Below, one piece after another: positions 34,753 to 44,306 of a stretch of 64,000 nt of DNA (the first letter of the stretch is position 1; the number at the start of each line of letters is the position of its first letter). The notes below the pieces were generated by a model that did no database searches, had not been told where the DNA came from, and saw nothing but the letters and a program-made list of their open reading frames with translations. Both the position numbers and the translations under genes were made by a program. Where the stretch lies: contig CAYQTE010000018.1 of the NCBI GenBank assembly GCA_964420285.1, positions 16,947-80,946 of the forward strand. The letters run 5' to 3'. Origin of the DNA: CAYQTE01 sp964420285 (GTDB lineage: Bacteria; Planctomycetota; Phycisphaerae; Tepidisphaerales; Tepidisphaeraceae).

Positions 34753-37452
34753 ATGTTGCCTGCAATACATATTCGCCGCAGCCGCAAAAGGCGGGTCGGT
34801 CAAACGGCGGCGCGGCAGGGTGCCCCGGTTCGCCGGGCTGTTTATTGCGTCGAGAAATTTGAGCGGCGAGTGCTTCTGAGCGGCGGGAGTCTCTTTGTTT
34901 CCAACGGCGACGCCATCTACAAATACTCGGCCTCAGGCGCGCCCCAAGGCAGTCCATTGGTGTCATCGTTCGACGGCATCGGCATTGCCGTCGCCGGTTC
35001 GGACATTTTCGTCCTTACGCAATCGCCCGACGGTGTTGGTACGGTTGGTGAATACACCACATCCGGGGCCACTGTTAATCGCGCCTTGATTACAGGCTTG
35101 ATTGGACCGACGGCAATAGCGGCCTCAGGATCGGATCTGTTCGTGGCGAGCACTGGGCCCGCTGACAGTGCTACCAACCAGTTCGATGAGGGCGCAATTG
35201 GCGAATACAGCACGGCCGGTGCGATAGTAAACGCGGCACTCGTATCGGGGTTGGATGGGCCGGTGGGCATTGCCGTGTCCGGCTCTGAACTGTTTGTGAC
35301 CTCTGAAGGCCAGTTCACCTGTGCGATTGGCGCATATATGACGTCTGGCGCGGCAGTGAACGCTGCACTGGTCACCGGATATTCCGAGAACCCTGCCGGC
35401 GTCGTCGGGCTCTCGAACCCGTCCAGTATCGTTGTCTCAGGCCAAAACCTGTTTGTTGAGAATGGCGATTCAAATGATGCAGCGATCGCCGAATACACCA
35501 CCGCCGGCGCGATCGTGAATCCTTCGGTAGTGCAGACCAGCGCGACGGCATTGGCTGTCTCGGGCTCGGACCTGTTTGCCGTGGAAGCTACCGCCGGGGC
35601 AGGATCGATTCACGAGTTTACGCTCTCTGGCGCGGCGGTGAACACCTTTGCGAGCTTTAGTGGCAGTGGCGGAGCCGTTGCCATGTCTGGATCGAATTTG
35701 TTCCTTATCAACGGCAACCAGATCGGCCAGTACACCGTCTCGGGCGCGACAGTGAACGCCTCGTTGATGACGTTTCCCACGTTTACCAACCCGGGTATTG
35801 CCGTCTCGGATTCGGACCTCTTTACCGCCAACTCCAACAACGGCACGGTTAGCGAATTCACGACATCCGGCGCGACGGTAAACTCCGCACTGATCTCAGG
35901 ATTGCCACATTATATTACCCTAAGCGGGCGCTATACCCAGACACTACCCGGCGGTCCGCTTGCCATCGCCGTTTCCGGGGATGACCTTTTTGTCACCGTC
36001 TTGAACAATAACGGACAAAGCTGGATAGGCGAATACACGACCTCCGGTGCTACAGTGAACGCCAAGCTGGTGACCGGATTGCAAGGTGCCGTGACGGGCA
36101 TCGCCGTGTCTGGCTCGGACATCTTTGTTGTGGAATCCGGCGTCGCGCCCAACGGCATAATAGGCGAATTCACGACATCCGGCGCTGTGGTGAACGCAGC
36201 GCTGGTCCCTGATTTGGGTACGGTCGGCGGGTCGTGCGGCGGCTTGGTCGTGTCCGGGTCGGACCTCTTTGTCGCTTACGGAGGCAAAGTCAGTGAATAC
36301 ACGACCTCTGGGGCAGCGGTGAACACATCAATTGTCTCCGAGCCAGTTGTTTTTTATGGCCTTGCCGTGCTCGGATCGGACGTGTTTGTCACGTACGCGA
36401 ACACGGAACCCGACGGTTCCGGCAATTTTGTTGGTGAATACACCACCTCTGGTACGGTCGTCAATGCAACGCTTATCTCGACGGGTTTCCCGTTGGGATT
36501 GGCGGCCGAAGCCGCCGGCCCTGCTTCCCAACTGGTCTTCGCCCAGCAGCCCTTTACCGTGGCCAGCGGAGCCGCGTTTAGCCCGACCGTCACTGTTGAT
36601 GTGGAGGATGAAAACGGCAACATCGTCACCAGCGATGTCTCGGCTGTGACCATCGGCACCACCTCAGGCGGCGGGTCGCCACTATTGACCGGAACTACCT
36701 CCGCCCAGGCCATTAACGGTGTCGCGACCTTCAGCGACCTTGCTGTTAACACGCCGGGAACATACACGCTGACCGCAACCGACGGCTCACTGACTGGTGC
36801 GGCGTCAAGCTTATTCACGATACAAGCTTCGTTCGCCACGTTGACGGGCGGCAGCCTCCTCGTCCAGGGCACCGGCGGCAACGATGTCATCACCCTGCAA
36901 ACCGATGGCGATGGCAACCTGACCGCGACGCTCAACGGCGTCACGTCGCAGTCGTTCCCTCTCACTTCGATCAACTCCATTGATGTTGAGGCTGGCGCGG
37001 GCAACGACTACGTCTCACTTGGCGCGGGTGTCCCCGGTTCCAGTGTCCAGGGTGGTCCCGGAGATGACACCATCTTGGGCGGTGCCGGCAATGACACACT
37101 CGGCGGCGGACAGGGCAACGATTCAGTCAATGGCGGCCCCGGCGACGATTCCATCAAGGGCGGACAAGGTGACGACCTACTCTGCGGCGGAAAAGGCAAC
37201 GACACAATCTTCGGCAGCCTCGGCAACGACACGCTCCGCGGCGGCCTCGGTGACAACTCCCTCGACGGCGGGGCCGGCACAAATCAACTTTACGGCGGGC
37301 TGGGAAACAACGTCTTCTATGCTGTCGATGGAACCGCCGACCAGATTTTCGCCGGTGCGGCCACCAACGATAGCCTGTTTTATAGCACTACCGACAACCC
37401 CATTTTCGAATCGGGAACGATCCCGGCCGGGAATCAAACGCTCGTGAGTTGA
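34753..37452 (+). CDS. Planctomycete cell-surface protein: LEPR motif, repeat propeller, RTX-like repeats
   Basis: 899 residues in four parts. The N-terminus is basic and carries EKFERRVLLSGG near residue 40, matching the LEPR-xLL export/anchor motif of planctomycete surface proteins. Next come about 12 repeats of roughly 40-45 residues (GEYTTSGATVN followed by IAVSGSDLFV) that should form a beta-propeller. An Ig-like domain follows near 590-690 (QLVFAQQPFTVASGAAF to YTLTATDGS). The C-terminus has about ten calcium-binding nonapeptides of the RTX type (GGxGxDxxx, such as GGAGNDTL). AGGGAGG lies 5-6 bp before the ATG. It is probably exported, Ca-binding and extracellular; the ligand is unknown. 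It has no adjacent secretion genes. Confidence 0.85.
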   Translation: MLPAIHIRRSRKRRVGQTAARQGAPVRRAVYCVEKFERRVLLSGGSLFVSNGDAIYKYSASGAPQGSPLVSSFDGIGIAVAGSDIFVLTQSPDGVGTVGEYTTSGATVNRALITGLIGPTAIAASGSDLFVASTGPADSATNQFDEGAIGEYSTAGAIVNAALVSGLDGPVGIAVSGSELFVTSEGQFTCAIGAYMTSGAAVNAALVTGYSENPAGVVGLSNPSSIVVSGQNLFVENGDSNDAAIAEYTTAGAIVNPSVVQTSATALAVSGSDLFAVEATAGAGSIHEFTLSGAAVNTFASFSGSGGAVAMSGSNLFLINGNQIGQYTVSGATVNASLMTFPTFTNPGIAVSDSDLFTANSNNGTVSEFTTSGATVNSALISGLPHYITLSGRYTQTLPGGPLAIAVSGDDLFVTVLNNNGQSWIGEYTTSGATVNAKLVTGLQGAVTGIAVSGSDIFVVESGVAPNGIIGEFTTSGAVVNAALVPDLGTVGGSCGGLVVSGSDLFVAYGGKVSEYTTSGAAVNTSIVSEPVVFYGLAVLGSDVFVTYANTEPDGSGNFVGEYTTSGTVVNATLISTGFPLGLAAEAAGPASQLVFAQQPFTVASGAAFSPTVTVDVEDENGNIVTSDVSAVTIGTTSGGGSPLLTGTTSAQAINGVATFSDLAVNTPGTYTLTATDGSLTGAASSLFTIQASFATLTGGSLLVQGTGGNDVITLQTDGDGNLTATLNGVTSQSFPLTSINSIDVEAGAGNDYVSLGAGVPGSSVQGGPGDDTILGGAGNDTLGGGQGNDSVNGGPGDDSIKGGQGDDLLCGGKGNDTIFGSLGNDTLRGGLGDNSLDGGAGTNQLYGGLGNNVFYAVDGTADQIFAGAATNDSLFYSTTDNPIFESGTIPAGNQTLVS

Positions 37453-37536
37453 GAAACGGGGTGGGTGCAAAAAGCGGAATCGGTCAAGATTCTATGCAAT
37501 ATCGCAGCTTGTTGGATGTTATTATAGGGAGCGGCT

Positions 37537-40500
37537 ATGACCGATTTGTCGCACGATCAATCACTGCTGGCGATCGAGGATACTCTCGATCTCGTGGGGC
37601 AGAAATACCGCGTTCAGCGGTTGGTCGCCGGGGTGATCCATTTTGTGGCGGCGGGCGTTGTGCTCACTGTGGCGGCGACGCTGGCGGCGCATACGCTGGG
37701 GCAAGGGCGAATCACGCAGGCGATCGCGCTGGCGTGGGGTCTGTCGCTGGCGACTATGGCGGCCGTGTGGATCGGGCGGCCGTTGCTGTTTCGGCCGAGG
37801 CCGCTGGAAATGGCCCGGCTGGTCGAGGGCCGGATTGACGGCCTGTGTAATGGTTTGACCAACAGCCTGCTGCTTTCGCGGGCCGATGATCTGGCCGGCA
37901 GCCCGTTTCTACCCTCCATTTTCCGCGAGATCGCGGTGATGCTGGCGGATCGTCCCGTGGCGGCCGCCATCCGCTGGTCGGATCTGCGCGTGCGGGCGAT
38001 CTGGCTGGGCGCGATCGCACTTCCATTCGCCGTCGCCGCCGTTGCCATGCCGGCGAAAGTCGCGCACGGCTGGGCACAGATGTTTCGGCCGGGCGCGTTC
38101 GTCCCGGCGATCGGATCAATGCACCTCATCAACGTCGATCCCGGCGATACGTCTCGCGTCTCCGGCCAGCCACTGGAAATCGCCATCGACGCCGCCGGCA
38201 TTCTTCCGGCGCCACCGGCGCGCTTGATCTTCGATTCGGCCATCGACACACAAACGCTGCCGCCAACCATGCAGGGCGACGGCCAGGCGGTACGATACGG
38301 CTACCGCATCGATCACGTCGACCAGCCGTTCAAATACCGCGTCGAGGTCGGCGGCACTCAGTCCCCCTGGTACAGCGTCAGCCTTCGCCAACAGATTCGC
38401 CTGAGCAGCTTGAAATTGACCGCCACGCCGCCGACCTACATCAATCAGTCGGTGCCGATGCCGACGATCGACCCGGCCAATCCGAACTCGACGCCGGTTT
38501 CCGTTCCGCAGGGAACATCGGTTCACATTGTGGCGGCATTGGACGTTCCGGCCAGAAGTGCCATGCTGGCCGCCGGTGATGCCCCGCCGGTCGCGATGAC
38601 CGCCGTTGATGCCGGCACGTTCATCGCCGATCTCGTGGTGCTTGACGACACGCCGGTGCAGATTCTTCCCACGGACGGCGGGCAGGTTCTGGCCAAGCTG
38701 CCGGAATCGCCGCTGCTGATTCACTGCCGCAAGGATCAGCCTCCAACGATCCGCATGATCTGGCCAAAGGAGGACAGTTCGGTTGCGCCCGATGCACCGC
38801 TGCATATCACGGCCGCACTGGGCGACGATTGGGGCGTCACGCGATGCCGCGTGCTCACCGCCACCAGCGCCGATGAGCCGATGACGCCCGCCGCCACCGT
38901 GAATTTCCCGGACAACAAGCCATCGCAGAGCGTCGATGTAACACTGCAAATACCCGCCGCACAGCGTACGAGCAATTCACGTCTTTTCGTGCAGATTGAG
39001 GCCACCGACAATCGCAATCTGCTGTCGGTGATAAAAGATGGCGGACCGCAGACGGCGCTGGGGCCGAAGATCCAAATCCGCTTTATTGATCCGGCCGCCA
39101 TACAGAAACAGCTCACCGAGCAGGCCGATCAGCTTCGGGATCGCCTCTTGCAGATGCTCCAGATGCAGCAGTCGCTCAACGATCAGGCCATTGCCTGGAA
39201 ACCGGCCGACAAGCCGGCGATGACGAAAATCGGCTCGGGCCAGACCGATCTGCGACAGCTCATGGTCGATACCGCAGCCGCGCCGCTCTATAACGGCGAC
39301 ACCCGCGCGGTCCAGAAGACTCTTCAGCTTCTGGCCGTCAACCCGGCCCAGGAGGCGATCGATATCTCCGCCGCGGCTGCCGTTGAACCCGACACCACGC
39401 AAAAGCAGAAACTCGACGATGACTTGCAGTCGCGGCAGCGGACGATCATCTCGACGCTGCACACGCTTTTGGGAACGGTGAGCACCGCCCGGGCCGCCGC
39501 GACCCAGCCCACCACGCGCACGGCCGATCCGCTGCTCAGCGAGGCCGACGCCCTGCGCAATCTCGATCAGGCTCTCCAGCAGTTCATGAAGGAGCAGCAG
39601 CGTATTCTCGATCAGCAGGCCTCGCTGGCCAAGAAAGCGGTCGACAACTTCGATCAGCAGGACAAGGACAAGCTCGACCAGCTCAAGATGGACGAGCAAA
39701 ACCTCGACGCCTTCATGCAGAAACAGGTCGTCGATTATTCCAAGAACGGCGAGCAGGACATGTCCAATCCCAACATGCTCCGCGACCTCATGGAAACCTA
39801 CGACGAAGTCACGCTGGCGGCCAATGCGCTCAAGACCCCGGCCAACGAGACAGCCGTTCCGCTGGAGGAAAGCGGTCTGGAGTTGGCCAAGAAGCTCGAC
39901 AGCAACATCGAGAAATGGCTGGCCAACGTGCCCGATCACACCGATTGGAGCATGGAAGACCCCGTCACCAAGACCGAAGCCCCGCTGCCGGAACTTCCGC
40001 AGAACTTGCAGGATCTGGTTGGTGATCTGCTCGAACAGCAGGAGGATCTGCTTCAGGACGCGCAGGACGCCAATTCCAACTGGCACGATTCGATCAACAA
40101 GGGCAATGGCTGGGATGCGCTGGACGGGCCGATCTCCGACAATTCCGCTGCCGGCGTCACTGGCAATAATCTCCCCAACGACAACACCATGCAGGGTCGC
40201 AGCGGCGAAGGACGCACCGGCCAGAGCGAAGGTGAATTCGTCGGCGATTCGGCCGTCGGAAAGGGCGGCCGCAATACGCCCACGCGCCTCGATCCCACTC
40301 CGTTCCAGCAGGGCGTCGTCAACGACACGAGCAAAGACCCCACCGGGGGGGCGACAGGCGGCGGCAAGCTCAGCGGCCAGGGCGCTGCCGGATTGGAAGG
40401 GCCCGTCCCGCCGCCGCAGCAAAAGGAAGCCATGCAGCGGCTGGCCCAGAACGAGGCCCAGATTCGCAACGAGGCCGAGCGGCTCAATCTCGATTACCAG

Positions 40501-40794
40501 CTCGATCACTACGACAGCTTCCGCATGCTCGATTCGATCGCCCTGATGCGCCGCCTGGAATCCGATTTCCAGGCCAACCGCTATGACAATGTCCTGCAGC
40601 GAAAGGATGTTCTGCTGAACGATCTGGAAACGTCGCGTCTGCTGCTGGGCGGCCAGACACTCGTGCAGCACGATGCCACGCCGACCGGCAATCTCAAGCT
40701 CCAGCAGGATATCTCCGACTCGATGAAGGGCACGCTTCCCCCCGCATGGTCCGACGCGCTGAAACAGTATTATCAGAAACTCTCAAGCCAATAG
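37537..40794 (+). CDS. Large DUF4175-like membrane protein
   Basis: 1085 residues. Three hydrophobic spans lie in the first 200 residues (near 27-50, 62-80 and 155-172), followed by a long soluble part. It includes beta-rich segments (PSLQ-type PPTIRMIWPKEDSSV) and then, from about 520, a Gln/Asp/Leu-rich coiled-coil region (QLTEQADQLRDRLLQMLQMQQ; AQQRILDQQ-like). A Gly/Asn-rich linker near 880-960 precedes a last helical block. The layout matches DUF4175-type and related planctomycete envelope proteins of unknown function. GGGAGCGG stands just before the ATG. It lies 84 bp after the surface protein and may be co-expressed. Confidence 0.72.
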   Translation: MTDLSHDQSLLAIEDTLDLVGQKYRVQRLVAGVIHFVAAGVVLTVAATLAAHTLGQGRITQAIALAWGLSLATMAAVWIGRPLLFRPRPLEMARLVEGRIDGLCNGLTNSLLLSRADDLAGSPFLPSIFREIAVMLADRPVAAAIRWSDLRVRAIWLGAIALPFAVAAVAMPAKVAHGWAQMFRPGAFVPAIGSMHLINVDPGDTSRVSGQPLEIAIDAAGILPAPPARLIFDSAIDTQTLPPTMQGDGQAVRYGYRIDHVDQPFKYRVEVGGTQSPWYSVSLRQQIRLSSLKLTATPPTYINQSVPMPTIDPANPNSTPVSVPQGTSVHIVAALDVPARSAMLAAGDAPPVAMTAVDAGTFIADLVVLDDTPVQILPTDGGQVLAKLPESPLLIHCRKDQPPTIRMIWPKEDSSVAPDAPLHITAALGDDWGVTRCRVLTATSADEPMTPAATVNFPDNKPSQSVDVTLQIPAAQRTSNSRLFVQIEATDNRNLLSVIKDGGPQTALGPKIQIRFIDPAAIQKQLTEQADQLRDRLLQMLQMQQSLNDQAIAWKPADKPAMTKIGSGQTDLRQLMVDTAAAPLYNGDTRAVQKTLQLLAVNPAQEAIDISAAAAVEPDTTQKQKLDDDLQSRQRTIISTLHTLLGTVSTARAAATQPTTRTADPLLSEADALRNLDQALQQFMKEQQRILDQQASLAKKAVDNFDQQDKDKLDQLKMDEQNLDAFMQKQVVDYSKNGEQDMSNPNMLRDLMETYDEVTLAANALKTPANETAVPLEESGLELAKKLDSNIEKWLANVPDHTDWSMEDPVTKTEAPLPELPQNLQDLVGDLLEQQEDLLQDAQDANSNWHDSINKGNGWDALDGPISDNSAAGVTGNNLPNDNTMQGRSGEGRTGQSEGEFVGDSAVGKGGRNTPTRLDPTPFQQGVVNDTSKDPTGGATGGGKLSGQGAAGLEGPVPPPQQKEAMQRLAQNEAQIRNEAERLNLDYQLDHYDSFRMLDSIALMRRLESDFQANRYDNVLQRKDVLLNDLETSRLLLGGQTLVQHDATPTGNLKLQQDISDSMKGTLPPAWSDALKQYYQKLSSQ

Positions 40795-40827
40795 GGCGGC
40801 GCGATCCGGCACCCCGTTGCCCAGCGG

Positions 40828-42903
40828 CTACTGATCCACGATCTTCACCACCGTGGCGACATCTCCGCTGACCTTGACGACGATATACGGCCGCAGAGTT
40901 TCGTCCCATCCCTTGTTGCGTGTCTGCACCTGCTCCTGGGTCAGTGTGGTCTGGCCGGGATAAAACGCGAATCGCACACCGGGAAGCTTCTCGGCCACCA
41001 TCATATCCAGCGGATATTCCCAGTCGTCGCCGCCGTCGATAATGCCGATCTGGCGGCAGTGATGGGCATCGGCCACTTTGGTCGCCTCTCGAAACCAGTA
41101 CAGCAGGTTTGGATGGGCGACGAAAAGGCGGGTGTCGTGGTCGTGAAGGAAAATCGAGTTGTCGCCAACCAGGGGATGGGAATAGTTCGTGAGTACGACC
41201 GGCACGCTCAACCAGGGAAGCAGTGCGGCAATCACCAGCGCCAGCTTGCGATTCATGTGCCGTTCCAGCGCGATGCCCACCAGTGGCGCCGCCGTGATCA
41301 TGATCGGCAGATGTAGCCGCGCGTGCCACGGCTGCCAGCGCAGCTCGTAACAGAACGCCATCGCGGCGGCCAAAATCCCCAGGCCATAGATGGCGGCCTT
41401 CCCGCTGGCGCGACAATGCACCAGGATCAGAACCGCCGCCAAAAAAATGAGCAGCAGTTGCACCGGATTTGGCGCGGCGTCCTCGGTATTCCACAGCAGG
41501 CTGCGAAGCTGAAATATCGCCGGGGTCCGCTGCAGCGTCGTGGCCGGGTTGTCCGCGTCCAGCCCAAGCCAACCATGCACCGCCCGGATCGCCTGCTCAA
41601 TACGGCCGGTGTAATCGTCCGAGGGGAGTATCAATTCCACGCCGATGTTGCGAAGCAGATTCGACGCAATTGTCCCTACCGTGCGCTGGCTGTTGATGTA
41701 CTCATCGGCTCCGCGCGCACCCGAACCGCCGGTCCCGATCAGCGTGTGTGTGAACCGCATGTTGCGAACATACATCGGCGCGTTCAGCGCCACCGCCAGG
41801 ATCGCCACAACCGCCAGCGGCGCCACCGCCCGCCATGTGCGAAGCCACATGAGTCCCAGCAAAAGCGCCACAACCGCCGGGGCGGCGAAGAGGTAATTGG
41901 TTGTCTTGGTGAGCATGGCCATTCCCAGCGTCCCTGCGCAAAACAGGATGTTCACCCATTGCATATCTCGCTGGTCGCGCCGAGCACCGACGAGTGTGCG
42001 CAAAACCGCCCAGGCCAGCGCCACGATCCAGAATGCGGCCACCAGATCGTTTTGCGTTGTCACCGCCTGCAAACAAGCCATCGGCAATGTGCCCGCCACG
42101 ACGGCCGCTATCACCTGCCCGACCACATCCGCGCCCAGCAAACCCGCTATAGCCGAAACGCCAATGATGCAGCCACACCACGCGAACCACTGCACGAAGT
42201 CCGCAAGGTCGTCATCGCCGGTGAGTATCTGCAAGTGCAGGATGATGTATTCCGCCGCGGGCGGCATGTCGAGCTGGCGGGCGATGGCGGTCGGATAAAA
42301 GGCGACGTTGCCGTCCTGAATCCAGTGCAGGATGCGCGGCATGTGATAGACCATCGCGTCGTAATTGTTGGGCGGACCGCGAAACGCCACAACCGCCAGC
42401 GTCGCCCCGATCACCGCCAGCGGCGTCAACATCACCCATGCCAGCGCGCTGTCGGCCACATATTTCACACCCGGCTCATCCGAGTCTTCCTGGGTCCGCG
42501 AATTCTTGCGACTGCGGTGCTGCCGCCATAGCGCCACCAGCAGAACCGCATCCACCACGATCCATCCCGTCATCACCCAGACAAACACGATCCGATTGGC
42601 GATGCTGAGCGACTCGGTCATCGCAACCAAAATCACGCCCCACGTCGTGGAGGCGGCGAGAAATCCGTCACGCCAGCCGTCGAGTCTGGTACGCCACAGT
42701 TTCCACAATAAACCGAATGCCAGCAGTGCGATGATGACCGCCAAGTGTCTCTCCCAATGCGCTTCCGAACGCGGCCGGGCCGGCAGCCACGGCCTAAAGA
42801 CGATTCTACGACGCCTCACTCGCGGAAAGTAGCGCCCCGAAGGCGGATTATTTGAAAAGCGACCGGTGGCCGAGATATCCGTTTTCGACAGTCCGTCGGT
42901 CAA
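40828..42903 (-). CDS. Polytopic membrane glycosyltransferase-like protein
   Basis: 691 residues with about ten or more membrane spans. The first periplasmic loop after the second block of spans has FRGPPNNYDAMVYHMPRILHW, the acidic-residue loop typical of GT-C enzymes such as ArnT/PMT-like transferases. A further NAPMYVRN and a C-terminal soluble part (from about 620) complete the pattern. It should move a sugar from a lipid carrier onto a protein or lipid on the outer face of the inner membrane. It overlaps the DUF3142 gene by 4 bp and forms the operon rnd-DUF3142-GT. The substrate is unknown. Confidence 0.78.
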   Translation of the reverse strand: MTDGLSKTDISATGRFSNNPPSGRYFPRVRRRRIVFRPWLPARPRSEAHWERHLAVIIALLAFGLLWKLWRTRLDGWRDGFLAASTTWGVILVAMTESLSIANRIVFVWVMTGWIVVDAVLLVALWRQHRSRKNSRTQEDSDEPGVKYVADSALAWVMLTPLAVIGATLAVVAFRGPPNNYDAMVYHMPRILHWIQDGNVAFYPTAIARQLDMPPAAEYIILHLQILTGDDDLADFVQWFAWCGCIIGVSAIAGLLGADVVGQVIAAVVAGTLPMACLQAVTTQNDLVAAFWIVALAWAVLRTLVGARRDQRDMQWVNILFCAGTLGMAMLTKTTNYLFAAPAVVALLLGLMWLRTWRAVAPLAVVAILAVALNAPMYVRNMRFTHTLIGTGGSGARGADEYINSQRTVGTIASNLLRNIGVELILPSDDYTGRIEQAIRAVHGWLGLDADNPATTLQRTPAIFQLRSLLWNTEDAAPNPVQLLLIFLAAVLILVHCRASGKAAIYGLGILAAAMAFCYELRWQPWHARLHLPIMITAAPLVGIALERHMNRKLALVIAALLPWLSVPVVLTNYSHPLVGDNSIFLHDHDTRLFVAHPNLLYWFREATKVADAHHCRQIGIIDGGDDWEYPLDMMVAEKLPGVRFAFYPGQTTLTQEQVQTRNKGWDETLRPYIVVKVSGDVATVVKIVDQ

Positions 42904-44270
42904 TGTCCGCTGCCGGCCGCGACGTCGCGCGCGATCGGACCGAGCGACGCCGTCGGCGACCCAGAACCACTCAAACGTACCCAGCCAACCGTGCGCGTCT
43001 CACCCGGAGGCAGTAGCTTGCTGGATGTGTCACCGGCCGGCCGCAGCAACACCTGGTGCGAACGTGGGTCGTCGACGTGCGTGAATCCGCCTAATCCGTC
43101 GGCCGCCACGAGTCCGGCGTCCGTCTGCCAGGCAATCGAAACCTCATCCGTCAGCGGGGCATCATCATCCCCTAAGTTCGTCAGCTCGAACTCCCACAAG
43201 GCGGTCGAAACCTGTTGTGCGGTAACCGTCAAATGCGCGGCGGGCGCTCGGCCGGACATCACCGCCGCCAGCGTCGGCCAGCGCCAATTGAGTTGATCGG
43301 AATCGACCGGCAGGCGATACCAGATGATACCGTGCAATTCCGGCGGGCGATCCGCCGCGAGGCTTTGCACGAGCGCCGCCAGCGCCTGTGGATCGGCACG
43401 CAGTGTCCGCCAGGTTGTGGCCTGGGGCCAGGGATTGTCCACCGATTCGGCCAGAAGCCCAAGGAGCTTTCCCTGTGCGTCAAAGCCGGCCAGATACGTG
43501 TATGTCGGCAGCGCAACCATGAACGGGACATGCACCCGGCTGGCCAATTCGATATCGCGCCGGGCCTCGGCGGTGTCGCACAGCGGCGAAAGCGAATCGG
43601 GCCCCACGGGCTGATGCAGCGCGTGAACCTGCAGCACGAACGACCCGGCCTGGCGCGCCAGCGGCTCAAACGCCGTCTGATTCAGCCAACTGGGCAGCGC
43701 GGTGATCGTCACCGCGATCGGGTGATCCGGTGATTGCGCCGCAACGGCCAATTGCACCATCCGCACCCAGTTGCAGAACGGCGTCAGCCGCGAATCCGGA
43801 CAGTCAAAATCGATCTGGAACTCATCGATCGGGAGCTGGTTTCGCTGTGCGGCCGCGATGGCGTCGCGAGCGGCCGCCGCGATCGCCTTTGATGCCGCGG
43901 AATCCGCCCCAAAGGGATCGACCGCCGCGGACGAAATCGGCCCGATGCGAAGAACCAGACCGATCGACCGATGGCTGTCGCGCACGGCCGAGGCATCGAA
44001 CGCAACAGTCGAGGTCTGTATCGCGTCGCCGTGGAACGAAATTTCCGCCGCGAGAATATCCAGACGCGAAAACGCGTCGCCGCGTTCGAGAACCGCCTGG
44101 CGAACGGTATCGATCCAATCGCGCTGGAAGACATAAGCCTGTTGCGGCAGGGGACCGGCGGCGCGGGGCGGGCGATGTGAAATGATCCAGAGCCAGGCCC
44201 CCAGTCCGACGACGGCGCACGCCGCGATCGCGCCGGCGCGCTGGCGATATTTCCATTCGAGAACAACCAT
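42900..44270 (-). CDS. DUF3142-family protein
   Basis: 456 residues. A single N-terminal membrane anchor or signal (AIAACAVVGLGAWLWII) is followed by QQAYVFQRDW, the opening of DUF3142 domains. Further along are ISFHGDAIQ, a TIM-barrel-like IDEFQIDFDCPDSRL with paired Asp near 150, and VTITALPSWL. These suggest a glycoside-hydrolase-like fold, but activity is not known. The C-terminal 120 residues are beta-rich. It overlaps the glycosyltransferase gene downstream, so both may act on an envelope glycan. Confidence 0.78.
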   Translation of the reverse strand: MVVLEWKYRQRAGAIAACAVVGLGAWLWIISHRPPRAAGPLPQQAYVFQRDWIDTVRQAVLERGDAFSRLDILAAEISFHGDAIQTSTVAFDASAVRDSHRSIGLVLRIGPISSAAVDPFGADSAASKAIAAAARDAIAAAQRNQLPIDEFQIDFDCPDSRLTPFCNWVRMVQLAVAAQSPDHPIAVTITALPSWLNQTAFEPLARQAGSFVLQVHALHQPVGPDSLSPLCDTAEARRDIELASRVHVPFMVALPTYTYLAGFDAQGKLLGLLAESVDNPWPQATTWRTLRADPQALAALVQSLAADRPPELHGIIWYRLPVDSDQLNWRWPTLAAVMSGRAPAAHLTVTAQQVSTALWEFELTNLGDDDAPLTDEVSIAWQTDAGLVAADGLGGFTHVDDPRSHQVLLRPAGDTSSKLLPPGETRTVGWVRLSGSGSPTASLGPIARDVAAGSGH

Positions 44271-44306
44271 GCCGTTTGTCCGGAAAACCCGACTCCCGCG
44301 GTGATC

